Assembly: GCF_040802235.1 (NCBI RefSeq) | Contig: NC_133158.1 | Span: forward strand, 153,400,401-153,464,400 | Length of the DNA stretch: 64,000 bases | Source: Manis javanica | Lineage: Eukaryota; Chordata; Mammalia; Pholidota; Manidae | Direction of reading: 5' to 3' | Shown: positions 1-12,737 of the stretch, piece after piece | Layout of the letters: every line of letters starts with the position of its first letter | Position numbering within the stretch: the first letter of the stretch is position 1 | Made by a program: the position numbers and the translations under genes | The notes under the pieces: generated by a model | The model's database searches: none | What the model saw: the letters and a program-made list of their open reading frames with translations, nothing else | Told to the model about the DNA's origin: nothing

Positions 1-85
1 TCCTGCCCTCAATCTAGAATCAGCCATGTCTCCAAGGAAACTTGGTTTATCTGAGTGAGAAATAATGATACAGTCTCAAGTCTAA

Positions 86-695
86 TGTTCATTGCAGAAT
101 TATTTACAATAGCCAAGATATGGAAACCACCTAAATGCCCATGATGGGTGAATGCATAAAGAAGATAGGGTACATATATACAATGGAATTTTTAAAAGCC
201 ACAACAAAGAAAGAAGTCTTATCATTTGTAACATGGATGGACATTGAGGGCATTATGTCAAGTTAAATAAATCAGACAGAGAAAGACAAATACCCTATGA
301 TCTCATTTATACATGGAATCTTTTAAAAAAATAACAAAAAACCAAGCTCATAGATACAGAGAACAGATTGGCAGTTGCCAGAGGCAGGAGTTGCGGAGAT
401 GGGCAAATGCTTAAAAGAGATCAAAGGGTACAAATTTCCAGCTGTAAAATAAGTCATGGGGATGTAATCTACAGTATGGTGACTATAGTTAATAATATTG
501 TATCACATGTTTGAAAGTTACTAACAGTAAATCTTAAAAGTTCATATTACAAGAAAAAATTTTTAAATTATGTATGGTGATGGATGTTATCTAGACTTAA
601 AGTGGTGATAATTTTGCAATGTATACAACTATCAAAACATTACATTGTAAATCTGAAGTACTTCAATAAAGACAGCTAAAACATTATTTTAAAAA
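86..695 (+). mobile_element. Old L1 3' end fragment
   Basis: The sequence translates in broken frames to the C-terminal end of L1 ORF2. The hallmark stretch (cattgcag...ttatttacaatagccaagatatgg, then gaatgcataaagaagat) is followed by L1 3' UTR-type sequence and an A-rich end. Many substitutions and no open frame indicate an old, dead copy. Confidence 0.8.
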
Positions 696-904
696 TCACA
701 GTCTATGCATTAGGAGCATTCCCTTTATTCTTGAACCAGTTTGAATGGACTTCCTGCCTTAGTGTGAGTAGACTTTGACTAGAATTCTCAATGTTTCCAT
801 GAAAATAAATCACAAAGAAGCAACTCCAATCACAGAAATCTCCCCTTATTTTAGACAAGGATGCAAGGCAATTCAATGGGGAAAGAACAGCTTTTTCAAA
901 AAAT

Positions 905-1214
905 GTTGCTAGAATAATTTGATATTTACATGCAAAAGAATGAAGTTGAATCTCTACCCTTATACCACATATTAAAATTAAAACTCAAAACAGATTAAAG
1001 ACTAAATGTAAGAGCTAAGACTATAAAACTCTTAGAATAAAACCTAGGCATAAATCTTTATGACTTTGGGTTAGGTTAATGATAAAAATGTTCTAAAATC
1101 TGTATTAGTGATGGTTGCATAACTCTCTATACACTAAAAACTACTGAATTGTATACTTGAAATCAGTGAATTGTATGGTATGTGAACTATATCTCAATAA
1201 AGCTGTTGTTATAT
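905..1214 (+). mobile_element. Degenerate L1 3' fragment
   Basis: The text around 985-1060 (cagattaaagactaaatgtaag, then ctataaaactcttagaa) matches the late ORF2 region of L1. It jumps to an L1 3' UTR ending near 1210 (gtgatggttgcataactct, then tatctcaataaagctgtt). This is an internally deleted, ancient copy. Confidence 0.65.
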
Positions 1215-3954
1215 ATATAACTAAATCCCCCCTGGCAACTTGGTGCCTCCAGGACTTGAGGCGGCATTCATTCATTCATCTATTTACTCAGAATATACAA
1301 ATCATGGGAATTTCTGAAGACTCTGGAAATCTAGTTGATAAACAATTATTAAAAATTAAATTATGTAAATTTACAATTAAAGAAATTATATTAAAAACAA
1401 AAATACTAAATGCTTCCACCTTCCCAACTATTTTACTACCTTTAACTATTATCTAGATTGTTAAGGTTACTTTTGTCTATTGCATGTGTGTGGTAGAAAT
1501 ACTATGAAAGGTGAACAACTGAACTTCTCTTCCCAACTCCCCAGCACTCAGGGAGATCACACTGGTGAGTCGACATGAGCCATGAGTATTTATGCCAAAG
1601 AAATCAACCAGTGCTACAAAGTAGGGCTTAATGTATTGTGTTGTTTGTTGTCTCAGCTTAAAGTGAAGGAGAAAATGTTAACAACACAGCTTTAACTTAA
1701 AAGTGTGTCATATTTGGAATCATGATTTTGCAAATAGAACAAGAAATGTGAGGAAATGTTTCTCCAGTATTTGAAAACTATTTCCCAGTTTAGTCACTCA
1801 TATCATTGATGACATTGATGAAGTAGTGAAATGTGACAAATGTCTTTTTGGCTTCACTTTAACTTTACTGGTATCAACATCATTCATGCCATAACTACAC
1901 TCGTTCATCAATTTCAACCACAGATTGGGTACAGATAGGTTAATTTGGCAAAAAGCAATGCAAATATTCTGAGGGAATCAATTGGCTGTATAGAATTTAC
2001 AATAAAGCATGCCATATATTTTTTTATTTGTAAATTGTGCACTACAGGTCATTGGTATCAGTAAGACGTATACTATGTCTGTGTGTGTTTACATATATTT
2101 TTGGTGAGCTGGATATTAAACATTTACTCATTACCAGCAACTCTCTGGTTCCAATCCAATTTCAAATCAGCTTTTACAGATCTTAGTGACAAGCAAAATA
2201 GAGGCGACAGATGTTCTCAGAGCAACCAATCAATTGAAAGGAATGGAGTTATTTTGAAATCATTCAGCTCTAGAATTCAGTCACACAGACTGCAGGGCAG
2301 GAATTCCTTTGCATTTATGTTCACGGTCACCTTATTTATGGCATGTGATCTAGCTCTCCATTTATGGTAGCAATACAGTTTCCTTTTCAAATCAAATTAA
2401 AGTACAAAAAAAAAGTTGATTTCAAAAAAACATTAAGTAAATGATAATTCACTTAATACACAGAAGTGGCAAAACTGTTAGTGGTGGCCTGCAATGAGTA
2501 CACTTTGGGAAATACCAAAGAGGTGACTAAGAACCAGTGCTGTGAAGACACACACCTGGGCCAATTCAGATATTTCTAATGACCACTGGCTTTTTGAACA
2601 CAGCCTCAGTGTGCTCACCAGGACAACAGGTACCAGCTCCATAGAGCCCTTGTAATGAGTCGGTGAAATGGGGGAAGCCCAGGACCTGGCACAAATGGGT
2701 CTGAGCAAGCAGGGCCCCTGGGGAAGAGTCAGGATTGGGCTTGGCCTCCTCTCTGACCTAAACCAGGCAACACCTTCGACTTCCTCTCTCTGACATGTGC
2801 AGCATGTCAATATTCACACACACTCAGCGTTTTTGCTTCCATAATCACCTCATGCCAGCCGCCAGCACCCACACTCCATGACTCAGCATTCTAAGCCCAA
2901 AGTTGCTTTTCCACCTATCTGCTGGACTGGCTGGTTCTGACAGGAGGCCATCTACTCTGACAGAGCAGAATAAAAACCCCATGGCCACAGTTGATTATAT
3001 GAGTTTTGCTGTTATACATTTTTTAACTTACCTGGGGGATGAGAGGGACTTAAAGGGCACTTTTTGAGTATGTAAAATAAATCTTAATAGATAAATACAT
3101 TGAAACATTGATTATGAGACTTTTCATCCTCTCTATTCACTTTAGGATGAATCAAACAACTCGCAGTTTAAATAAAAAAGCCTGATGCTTCTCACAGTTT
3201 CCTTCAGCTATGGTCCAACAGAGCCCTCAGTGACATGTACCTGGTCCTGTGCTGGGCACCCAGGAGACAAAGCAGAAAAAGCCTCTGTCCCTGCTTGCAC
3301 AGAATTTTGGCCAGCTAGTGTAAGACAAGCCATTCTGATTACCATATGTCTCACCTTTGTGCTCTCTGATAGCTCTCCCGTGTTGGGCTGTTTTGCTTCT
3401 GCGGAATGGAACTCAGTCAGGCCCTCAGGTTACGAGACTTACTGTAATAATCTGAGCAGTAAAGGCCACATTAGCCAGCATTTGTGCTGGGCAGGCTCCC
3501 CTGCCTGCCCCATCCCATCCCTACCCTCCAGCCTGCTCTGAGTTCTGGCAGGCTGACTTCTGTGCTTTGCATCCACCTAACTGCCTTGTCCTTTAGCCTC
3601 CAAATGGTTTGGTCTCTGGCAGGAACAGGAAGGAGATGAGAGTGAGGGAGGAGAGAGGATTTAGGGGTATGTATCCCCTCCATTCCTGCCCCACAGGGCA
3701 GACCATCTCAGTGGCATGTTTGTCCAGACCCTCAGTTCCTGTCCTGCCACCAGAGACCACTGGGTGTCTGGAAACTGCCCCTGCCTGTACCCCATCAGGT
3801 TTCTGAATGGTAAGGCTCCCCACAGGTACTAGCCTTGTGGAGCTCCATCATCCTTTGTCAGTGTCCCTGCATCTTACTCACACCTTTGTAAATGGTCCCT
3901 TATACTCTCCAGAATTACCCAGCAGAGTGTCCTTCCCAGACCCAGACTGCTACC
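1215..3954. other. Intergenic stretch, no gene recognised
   Basis: The open frames here are short (110 codons or fewer), on both strands, and have no recognisable domain. AT-rich up to about 2450, then moderately GC-rich. I see no splice-consistent exon series and no RNA gene. Confidence 0.6.
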
Positions 3955-4185
3955 TGTTTACAGAGTGCTTAATATGCACCGGGTCTTCTCTGCTTTTCAT
4001 ATCCATTGACTCATCCAGTCATCACAGTCCTATGAGGTAGACACCATTATTAGCCAGGTTTACAAACAAAGACACTGAGGCACACAGAGGTCAATTACTT
4101 GCCCAAGTTCACATACTAATTAGTGGCAGAGCCAGCATTCAAACCCAGGCAGTGTAGCACTGACACTACTCTGTGTTAGGATATG
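3955..4185 (+). repeat. MIR-family SINE relic
   Basis: Follows the MIR layout in order: a 'gtgcttaatatgcacc' segment, a 'tatgaggtagacaccattatta' core, 'actgaggcacacagaggtcaa', 'cttgcccaagttcaca', and 'cattcaaacccaggcag' at the end. Diverged, as expected for this ancient tRNA-derived SINE. Confidence 0.85.
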
Positions 4186-4610
4186 TAGTCCATGTGTCTA
4201 TTTTTGTTCCTGGGAGCACAAGTTCAGCCACACACTTAGGCTTCTGGAGTCTGGAATATAGTTTAGAAACTGAATGTTTCTTGAGGCCCCTCAGGGATCC
4301 CTCCCTATCTCAAAGCTCTGGGTACTGCCACATCATGGTGACTCAGCCACATTCTCTCTGCCTGTCCTGTCACCAGCACTTTGCTTCTCTCTGCTCTCCT
4401 TTGCCTGTCCTCATTGTTTCTGCCTGGAGCCATCTGTGTCCTTTAATTTCTACCCTCACCAATAGCTGCTAACTCAGTGTCCCTAAGAGAGGGTCTGCTT
4501 GATTGGGTAAGCCACCAGTTGATCTGCCCCAAGTAACTGGAGCTACATGGTTATAACAGGATGGGGGCCAGTGGGAACACCCAAAGCCCCACTGCAGGGA
4601 CTTCCCTTAA

Positions 4611-6305
4611 GATGGCCATACTAAACAAAGCAACCTATAGATTCAGTGCAATATCAATTGAAATATGGCATTTTCACTGAACTAGAGCAAATAATCCTAA
4701 AACTTGTATGGAACCATGAAAGACCCCCAAATAACCAAAGCAATCTTGAGAAAGAAGAACAAAGCTGGGGATATCACAGTCCCTGATTTTAAACTATACT
4801 ACAAAGCTATAGCAATCAAAACAGGATGGGACTGGCACAAAAACAGACACATCAGTGGAAAGAATAGAGAGCCCAGAAATAAACCCGCACTTTTATAGTT
4901 AATTAATCTACAACAAAGGAGGCAAGAATATACAGTAGGGAAAGACAGTCTCTTCAATAAATGGTTCTGGGAAAACAGGACAGTGACATACAAAAGATTG
5001 ACATGAGCACTATCTTTCACAATACACAAAAATAAATTTGAAATGAATTAAAGACCTAAATGTAAAACCTGAAGCCATAAAAGTCCTTTTAAAAAAAACA
5101 TTGACAGTAAACTCTTGAACATCAACATTAGAAATTTTTTTCTGGCTATGTCTCCCCAGGCAATGGAAACAAAAGCAAAAAAAAAAAAAAAAAGTGGGAC
5201 TACATCAAACTAAAAAGCTTCTGCACAGCAAAGGAAACCATCAACAAAACAAAAAGGCAATTTACTGAATGGGAGAATATATTTGCAAATGATATATGTG
5301 ATAAGGAGTTAATATCCAATATGTATAAAGAACTGATACAACATAACACCAAAACAAAAATTATCTGGGCAGATTAAAAAAATGCGCAGAGTACCTAAAT
5401 AGACATTTTCCAAAGAAGACATAAAGATGCCCAACAGACACATGAAAAATATGCTCAACATCACTAATCATTAGACAAATGCAAATCAGAACTACTGTGA
5501 GATATCAACTCATACCAGTACAAATGGCCAGTGCCAAAAAGATAAGAAATAACAAAAGCTGATGAGGATGTGGAAAAAAGAAAACCCTCATGCACTGTTG
5601 GTGGGAATGCAAATTGGTACAGCCACTATGGAAAACAGTATGGATGTTCCTCAAAAGCTTAAGAATAGAAATACCATATAACCTAGTAATTCCATTTCTA
5701 GGTATTTACCTGAAGAAAGCAATATCACTAATTCAAAAAGATATATGCAACCCTGTATTTGTTGCAGCATTATTTGCTATAGCCAAGGTATGAAACCTAA
5801 GTGTCCATCAATAGATGAATAGATAAAGAAGATATGGTACATATACACAAATGGAATATTACTCAGCCATAAAAAGAATGAAATCTTGGACCTAGAGGGT
5901 ATTATGCTAAGTGAAATAAGTCAGACATAGAAACATATGTACCATATGATTTCACTTATATGTGGAATCTAGAAAATTTAAATAAATGAACAAAGAAAAC
6001 AGAAAAAGACTCATAAGTACAGAGAACAACTGGTGGTTGCTATAGGTAAAGTTGGGGGTGGGGGAGGGGCAAAAAAGTGAAGGGAATAAAGAGGTACAAA
6101 CTTCCAGTTATAAAATGGGCCATGGGGATGAAAGTAAAGCAGAGGGAATACAGTCAATAATACTGTAATAATTTTGTATGGTGACAGATGGTAACTACAC
6201 TTACAGCGGCAAGCATATAATTGTCATATCCCTATATTGTACACCTGAAACTAATATTATATTGTACATCAACTATAACTTAAAAATAGACTGTGAAAAA
6301 AAAAG
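4611..6305 (+). mobile_element. 5'-truncated, mutated L1 (ORF2 C-terminal half and 3' UTR)
   Basis: Begins in ORF2 at the thumb and C-terminal region (gatggccatactaaacaaagcaacc). It runs through the cysteine-rich C terminus, where 5590-5793 still encodes the [17 protein letters not shown] motif, and ends in a 3' UTR with an A-tail near 6297. Frameshifts, stops and an internal A18 run at about 5177 show it is dead. Confidence 0.85.
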
Positions 6306-6830
6306 AGGGATTCTTTGTTGTAACCCATAAATGTCTTCGGATGATGGGGCGGTGGTCCCATTCTAACCTCTAAAAGGCTTCAAGAAATCACAGGTGAAAG
6401 GAAAAAACAAAATCAAACAAAACACCTTCGAATTGGGAAAGAATCAACAAGGATGCACCTGGAAAGCACCAGAACACTACCTTGTAGTCACTTCTATCAG
6501 GACACACACAGTAACAGCAGGCCTTCGGGGCACCTGACACTCAGGCTCTGATGTGTCCCTGCTCAGGGTGGGAAGTGTTTCTCTATCTTACCTCCTGATT
6601 CTGGTGGCACGTTTGTATGACTATCCTCCAGATAGTCTTTCTTTGTCCTTTCAAAGTAGATTAGATTTTCCTGAACAGTCCGAGGTCAAAGGCAAGATGA
6701 GAGATTAAGATTTATTGTCTGGTGTGAGCCATAACCTGGATTACCAAACACAGAGTTCACCAAATGTTCTGAGTGGTGATGACACTACAGAGACAAGATT
6801 ACAGCGGGATGTTTCATTAAAACTTTTCAT
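6306..6830. other. Intergenic stretch, nothing recognised
   Basis: No long open frame, no recognised repeat and no RNA gene. Confidence 0.5.
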
Positions 6831-6839
6831 CTGATCAAG

Positions 6840-7190
6840 AGAGCTGTCACTATTGGTGACAATGTAAACTGTCCATCAGCCAGAAGCTCTGCTTCTGGGG
6901 ATTTATCCTAAGGAAATAACACAGAATGTGGGGGAAGATTTAGCATACAAGGGTACCCACCAGACTGCTCCTTAAAAGAGTAAAAAGTTAGAAACAGCAC
7001 TAATTCCCAAAGAAGGGGATAAAAATGGTACCATCATACGATGGAATACAGTGTTCCATGCTGCCATTAAGTGTAAACACTGTATATATATATGGATACA
7101 CATGTATATTTTCCTCTGACATAAGGTGCAAAGAATCTGTGGTATTCCACAGCTTTGGATGGATGGGATTATGTGTATTTTAAATGTTCT
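6840..7190 (+). mobile_element. Highly degenerate L1-like 3' fragment
   Basis: Contains 'ggggatttatcctaaggaaataac' followed by weak matches to the L1 ORF2 C-terminal region (gatggaatacagtgttccatg). Old and heavily diverged; a distant relative such as HAL1 is possible. Confidence 0.45.
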
Positions 7191-7845
7191 TTTTGCTTGC
7201 TTTCCCCATGATGATCATGAACTGCTTTTGTAAAACAGAAAGATTTTTAAACAGTCCTACTGAGGGGAACCCCATCATTCATGCACAAGGTTAAAATTTC
7301 TTTTTTTCCAGGGTCTGCTTATAGAGCAGTTTAGTCCAGTAGATGTTTTTCCAGCTTTACTAGGACTGCCAAGAGCTATAAATTTCTGGGAACCCAATGG
7401 TGAAGGTGTGGTGTGGTGTGGTCCCTGCCCTCGAGGAACCATGTCAAGTGGGGACACATACCTCAACAGAAATTCACAGGAATCCTCTCGTCAGAGAAGC
7501 CTAGGGTTTGAAGTACAGCTAGGCCTCCCAGAGATCAGATACTATGTTAAAGGGCTTTGAAAGGCAGCACTTTCCTAATGCAGACACCCAGATGCCTCCC
7601 ATCAGAGGAACCAGTTTACAGGAAAAGCTAAGTGTTCTCATAAGCACTGGTATACAGAATGTACGGCATACGAAGAAATGGTTACATGCCCTCTTTATGG
7701 CAGACACATATACTAGAATCTGAGTAATGGTGTGGCCATCCTTCCAGGAGCAATACTTCTCTGACATAGTAATAATATGTCCCTTCTATAGAAGAATATT
7801 ACAAGACACTGTGTTAAAGACATTTCACTTTCCTTTGACACTAGA
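7191..7845. other. Intergenic stretch, nothing recognised
   Basis: Only short chance open frames (up to 82 codons, minus strand at 7519-7767). No repeat or exon recognised. Confidence 0.5.
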
Positions 7846-7849
7846 CCTT

Positions 7850-7970
7850 TTTGTTTTGAAGTAGAGTTTATACAAAATATTATATTGTTTTCAAGTATAT
7901 AACACAGTGGTTCAACAGTTACATCATTAAATCCTCACCCCAACTAGTGCAGTTCCTATCTGGACACTAG
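7850..7970 (-). mobile_element. Antisense L1 3' UTR scrap
   Basis: The text 'ttttgaagtagagtttatac...ttttcaagtatataacacagtggttcaacag' resembles the reverse complement of the L1 3' UTR segment also seen near 50580. Short and diverged. Confidence 0.45.
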
Positions 7971-8249
7971 ACATTTTTTATCTTCTGGTCTGAGTTTCAT
8001 GTGTGGGAATTTTCTTTTTTTAATTGCAAGTGAATGTTGCCCCCTAGTGTTCATTATATTATTGCATCCTGTTGTCATGGGGTGAGGATGGCGTGAGCTC
8101 CGTGCCCTCAACTTCCCTAAAGGGGAAAAATAAGTGTATTGGGTATGTGACAGGACTTTGAAAAGTACACAAATGACCACTTAAATTATAAGCATAAGCC
8201 TTGGTCCTATTTTTTCTGCAACAATATGAAATTTGCTTATTTTTGGTCA

Positions 8250-8440
8250 GTTAATAATAGGTAATATTTAGTATACACTCAGCATGTGCCAGGCACAAAA
8301 CTAAAAGCATGGCATATATGAACTCATTTAATCCTCACAACAATCCTGAGATGGGAGAACTATTAGCCGCTCTGAGCTTGTGCAGAGCCTCACATGCAAG
8401 GTAGGGGGTGGACATAAAACCACATGACAAAGGGGTGCAT
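8250..8440 (+). repeat. MIR-family relic
   Basis: Shows 'cagcatgtgccaggcac', then 'gaactcatttaatcctcacaacaa', then 'gatgggagaactatta', the MIR order. The 3' half is eroded. Confidence 0.75.
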
Positions 8441-8574
8441 GATCCACAGATGGGAACACTGGAATGAAGAGCCACAGGCACATGGCAGGGTCAGTGCTCG
8501 ATACTGTTGTTTCATTAGTTGTTGCTAATGATGTCAGGGTGATGTGCTGTCAGTTTATCCTCAAAAGTAAACCT

Positions 8575-9345
8575 TTTTTTTTTTTAACTTTTTTGAGATA
8601 CAATTCACTTATCATACAATTCACCTATTTAAGGGGTACAATTCAATGGTTTTTAATATGTAAACAGAGATGTGCAATACCACCACCAATTTCAGATCAT
8701 TTCCATCACACCTAAAAGAAACCACATGCCCATTAGCAGTCGCTGCTCATTTCCCTAAACCCCACTGATTCTACACAATCACTAATCTACTTTGTCCTTA
8801 CAGATTTGCCTATTCTGCCTACTCTACAGAAAAATGGAATCACACAATAACACATGGGCCTCTGTGACTCAGCATGTTCTCAAGATTCATCCTTGTTGCA
8901 GCATGTAAAAGTGTTTCATCTCTTTTTCTGCCAAATAATATTCCATTGCATGGATATACCACCTTTGAATTATTCATTTATCGGTTTATGAACATTTGGG
9001 TTATTTCCACTTTTTGGCTATTATGGGTAATGCTGATATGAACAGTCAAGTACAAGTTTTCATGTGGGGACATGTGTTTTCATTTCTCATAGGCTATTCC
9101 TACAAGGAGAACTGCTGGATCAACATACCAAGGGCCTGCCAGGCTGTTTTCCAAAGTGGCTACATTAGTCTGTATTCCTACCAGTGGTCTATGAAAGTTC
9201 CAGTTTCTCCACATTCTTCATAGCACATGTCTTTTTACTGTAGCCATTTAGTGAGTGTAAAGTAAATCTTACTGTGGTTTTGTTTCGTATATCTCTGATG
9301 GTTAATGATGTTTTACGTATGAAAACCACTTTCTGATACTGGAAG
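8575..9345 (-). mobile_element. Antisense old L1 3' end
   Basis: Starts with a T-run (the reversed A-tail). It contains the reversed 3' UTR ('ttgagatacaattcac', 'aaggggtacaattcaatgg') and then the reversed ORF2 C terminus ('attccattgcatggatatacca', 'ttccactttttggctattatg', 'ttttccaaagtggct'). No open frame survives. Confidence 0.8.
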
Positions 9346-9479
9346 TACAGTAGCCACACAGGCCAAATTAACATAATCTAGTCTTCCTCTTATTAATAGA
9401 CTCAACATATCAGATAAAATAGGAGTAAAGGACAATCAGAAGAGATGGAATTGAAAACTCTGAAGATGTCAAGTCATTG

Positions 9480-10090
9480 ATTCATTCATTTACTTGAGTC
9501 CCTGGTTAGGAGCAAGAGACTGCTCTGAGTGCCAGGAACAGGGCAGACAGCCACCCAGGGGCAGTTCTGCCCTCATGGAGGGTAACATTCTGTCAGAGGA
9601 CACTGACAAACAACTATTTACATAATGAAACAATTACAGTCAGGGGCAGCTCTGTGGAAGAGAAGTACCACAGGCCATGAGACCTAACACAGAGGGTCCT
9701 GACTTCATCTGGGGCTCAGGGAAGGCTTCTCAGGGGAAGGGAAGCTTGAGGGGAGAGCTGCAAGATGAGTTCGCTGTCAGAAGAGGGACTGGTGGCAGAG
9801 AAGGCACTAAAGTGGAGGGGGCCATGTGGCATGGGCTGCTGAGGTGTGAGGAACGCTGGTGGCTGTGGCCACAGTGCAGACAACAGGAAAGGCGGCTGAG
9901 ACACAAGTCAGATCCTACAAGGCACTACACCTTGCATTCTGAGTTTTGACCTTTTTCCCAAGAACACTAAGAAGCCATTGAGAAAAGCGTTGTGAGTTGG
10001 GGAGCTGGAGGATAGGATTGGTTTTGTCCTTTTAAATGATCACTCTGGCTGCAATTTAGAGAATGCAAAGGTAAGAAGAGGGCATGTAAC
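9480..10090. repeat. Ancient interspersed repeat (family uncertain)
   Basis: Follows the common mammalian layout 'tcattcatttac...gagtgccagg...gggcagac...ctgccctcatgga', then 'ggaaggcttctcagggg' and 'gatcactctggctgc' near 10040. The same type recurs at 39155-39690. I do not assign a family name. Confidence 0.45.
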
Positions 10091-10404
10091 CAGACCTTTC
10101 AGGAAAGGAGTTTAACTAATTCAGGACAGACCAGAGAGGTCATCCTCCACAGGATCTAATATGGTTGAGTGGTTGGGCTGAAGTCAGGCTGGAGTGAGGT
10201 GAGGAATGTGTGGGAGAGGATACGAACAGGCAACTCCTCCAAGAACTGGGGAGGTAAAGGTAAAAGAGAAGGAAATATCTGGGAGGAGATGTGTGGCCAA
10301 GGGAGGGATAAGTTTAAGATGGCAAGATGAGGCATATTTACATGTAAATGAGAGGGACCCACTCTACTGGCAGAGACAGGAGGAAGAAGAGACAGGCAGC
10401 AAAG

Positions 10405-10610
10405 GTGAGTGACAAAGAGCTCAGCTTCTGGGGCCAGACCACCTGAGTTCTGTTCTGGCTCCTCTGCCTGCTGCCAGTGTGGCTTTAGGCAGGATATCTG
10501 GCCTCTCTACACCTCAATTTCCTCATCTGTAAAATGGGAGAAAAAATGGAACTCCTGTTGAGAGGGTTAAATGAAAGTGTATGGGAAGGGGTGAAGCCTG
10601 GAGAGAGCCT
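10405..10610 (+). repeat. MIR-family relic
   Basis: Contains 'cagcttctggggccagacc', 'ctgagttctgttctggctc' and 'cctcaatttcctcatctgtaaaatggg', the MIR core and 3' segment. Confidence 0.8.
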
Positions 10611-10779
10611 CGCTGATCAGTGCAGGATTCCAAAGGCCACTGACCGTCTTACCCCCTCACCTCAGCTTCGCCCTTTGAGACACCTATTTGCTTCCCTTTA
10701 ATTCCTCACAGCGACCACCAGACTCAAAAGGGCTGTTGGTGATGCTAAACTATTTCTATAATTAAAAATAAAGTACCAC

Positions 10780-12609
10780 AGATGGACCTAATAGACATCT
10801 ACAGAACTCTACATCCAAAAGCAACAGGATACACATTCTTCTCAAGTGCACATGGAACATTCTCCAGAGTAGAGCACATACTAGGCCACAAAAAGAGCCT
10901 CAGTAAATTCAAAGATTGAAATTCTACCAAACAATTTTTCAGACCACAAAGGTATAAAACTAGAAATAAATTGTATAAAGAAAGCAAAAAGGCCCACAAA
11001 CACATGGAGGCTTAACAACATGCTCCTAAATAATCAGTGGATCAATGACCAAATTAAAATAGAGATCAAGCAATATATGGAAACAAATGACAACAACAAC
11101 ACAAAGCCCCAACTTCTGTGGGACGTAGCGAAAGCAGTCTTAAGAGGAAAGTATATAGCAATCCAGGCATATTTAAAGAAGGAAGAACAATCCCAAATTA
11201 ATAGTCTAATGTCACAATAATCGAAATTGGAAAAAGAAGAACAAATGAGGTCTAAAGTCAGCAGATGGAGGGACATAATAAAGATCAGAGAAGAAATAAA
11301 TAAAATTGAGAATAATAAAACAATAGAAAAAAATCAATGAAACCAAGAGCTGGTTCTTTGAGAAAATAAACAAAATAGATAAGCCTCTAGCCAGACTTAT
11401 TAAGAGAAAAAGAGAGTCAACACACATCAACAGAATCAGAAACGAGAAAGGAAAAATCACGACAGACCCCACAGAAATACAAAGAATTATTAGAGAATAT
11501 TATGAAAACCTATATGCTAACAAGCTGGAAAACCTAAAAGAAATGGACAACTTCCTAGAAAAATACAACCTTCCAAGAATGACCAAGGAAGAAACACAAA
11601 ATCTAAACAAACCAATTACCAGCAACGAAATTGAAGCAGTAATCAAAAAACTACCCAAGAACAAAACCACCGGGCCAGATGGATTTACCTCGGAATTTTA
11701 TTAGACATACAGAGAAGACATAATACCCAACTTCAAGCTCTACTACAAAGCCACAGTAATCAAGACAATTTGGTACTGGCACAAGAACAGAGCCACAGAC
11801 CAGTGGAACAGAATAGAGACTCCAAACATTAACCCAAATATATATGGTCAATTAATATTCGATAAAGGAGCCAGGGACATACAATGGGGAAACGACAGTC
11901 TCTGCAACAGCTGGTGTTGGCAAAACTGGACAACTACATGTAAGAGAATGGGACTGGATTACTGTCTGACTCCATACACAAAAGTAAACTCGAAATGGAT
12001 CAAAGACCTGAATGTAAGTCATAAAATCATAAAACTCTTAGAAAAAAACATAGGCAAAAATCTCTTAGACATAAACATGAGCGACTTCTTCATGAACATA
12101 TCTCCGCGGGCCAGGGAAACAAAAGCAAAAATGAACAAGTGGTACTATATCAAGCTGAAAAGCTTCTGTACAGCAAAGGACACCATCAATAGAACAAAAA
12201 GGTATCCTACAGTATGGGAGAATATATTCATAAATGAAAGATCCGATAAAGGGCTAACATCCAAAATATATAAAGAGCTCATGCACCTCAACAAACAAAA
12301 AGCAAATAATCCAATTAAAAAATAGGCAGAGGAGCTGAATAGACAGTTCTCTAAAGAAGAAATTCAGATGGCCAACAGACACATGAAAAGATGCTCCACA
12401 TCGCTAATCATCAGAGAAATGAAAATTAAAACCACAATGAGATATCACCTCACACCAGTAAGGATCGCCACCATCCAAAAGACAAACAACAACAAATGTC
12501 GGCGAGGTTGTGGAGAAAGGGGAACCCTTCACCTGTGGTGAAGGGGGGAGTCTAGTAAACATAATATTCTTCATGTAATTGTAGATTAATGATACCAAAT
12601 TAAACATAA

Positions 12610-12650
<41 letters not shown>
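10780..12650 (+). mobile_element. Younger L1, 5'-truncated, with two internal deletions
   Basis: Closely matches the full-length L1 at 24954-28769. It starts inside the endonuclease domain (gatggacctaatagacatc). At about 11722 it jumps from the region before the RT core to the late ORF2 (junction 'cataataccc/aacttcaag'), removing about 1.15 kb including the FADD active site. A second jump near 12530 joins 'ggaaccct' to the 3' UTR end. It ends in an (AAAT)n tail. The A-rich duplication 'aaaaataaagtacc' at 10764 and about 12646 is a target-site duplication, and the site 'att/aaaa' is typical for L1 endonuclease. ORF2 is split by stops (open pieces at 11020-11220 and 11948-12325). Confidence 0.9.
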
Positions 12651-12652
<2 letters not shown>

Positions 12653-12654
12653 AG
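12609..12654 (+). repeat. (AAAT)n microsatellite in L1 tail
   Basis: About eleven tandem aaat units grown from the L1 A-tail. A shorter sister run lies at about 13475-13503. Confidence 0.9.
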
Positions 12655-12737
12655 TACCGACAGAATGTGAACTTATGCTCACCAGAAGTCATAAACTGGA
12701 AAGCTCACAGCAGCATAACTCATAACAGCCCCATACT
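12651..12737 (+). repeat. Duplicated flank unit, copy 1
   Basis: An 87-bp non-L1 flank beginning 'aaagtaccgacagaatgtg' and ending 'cataacagcccca'. It recurs almost unchanged 850 bp downstream (13501-13587). Here it is joined directly to L1 3' sequence at 'actgctggtggg'. Confidence 0.9.

Noticed and set aside
12609..12654. Regular short repeats suggestive of a CRISPR array
   Set aside because: A simple (AAAT)n microsatellite from an L1 tail with no spacers. The genome is mammalian.
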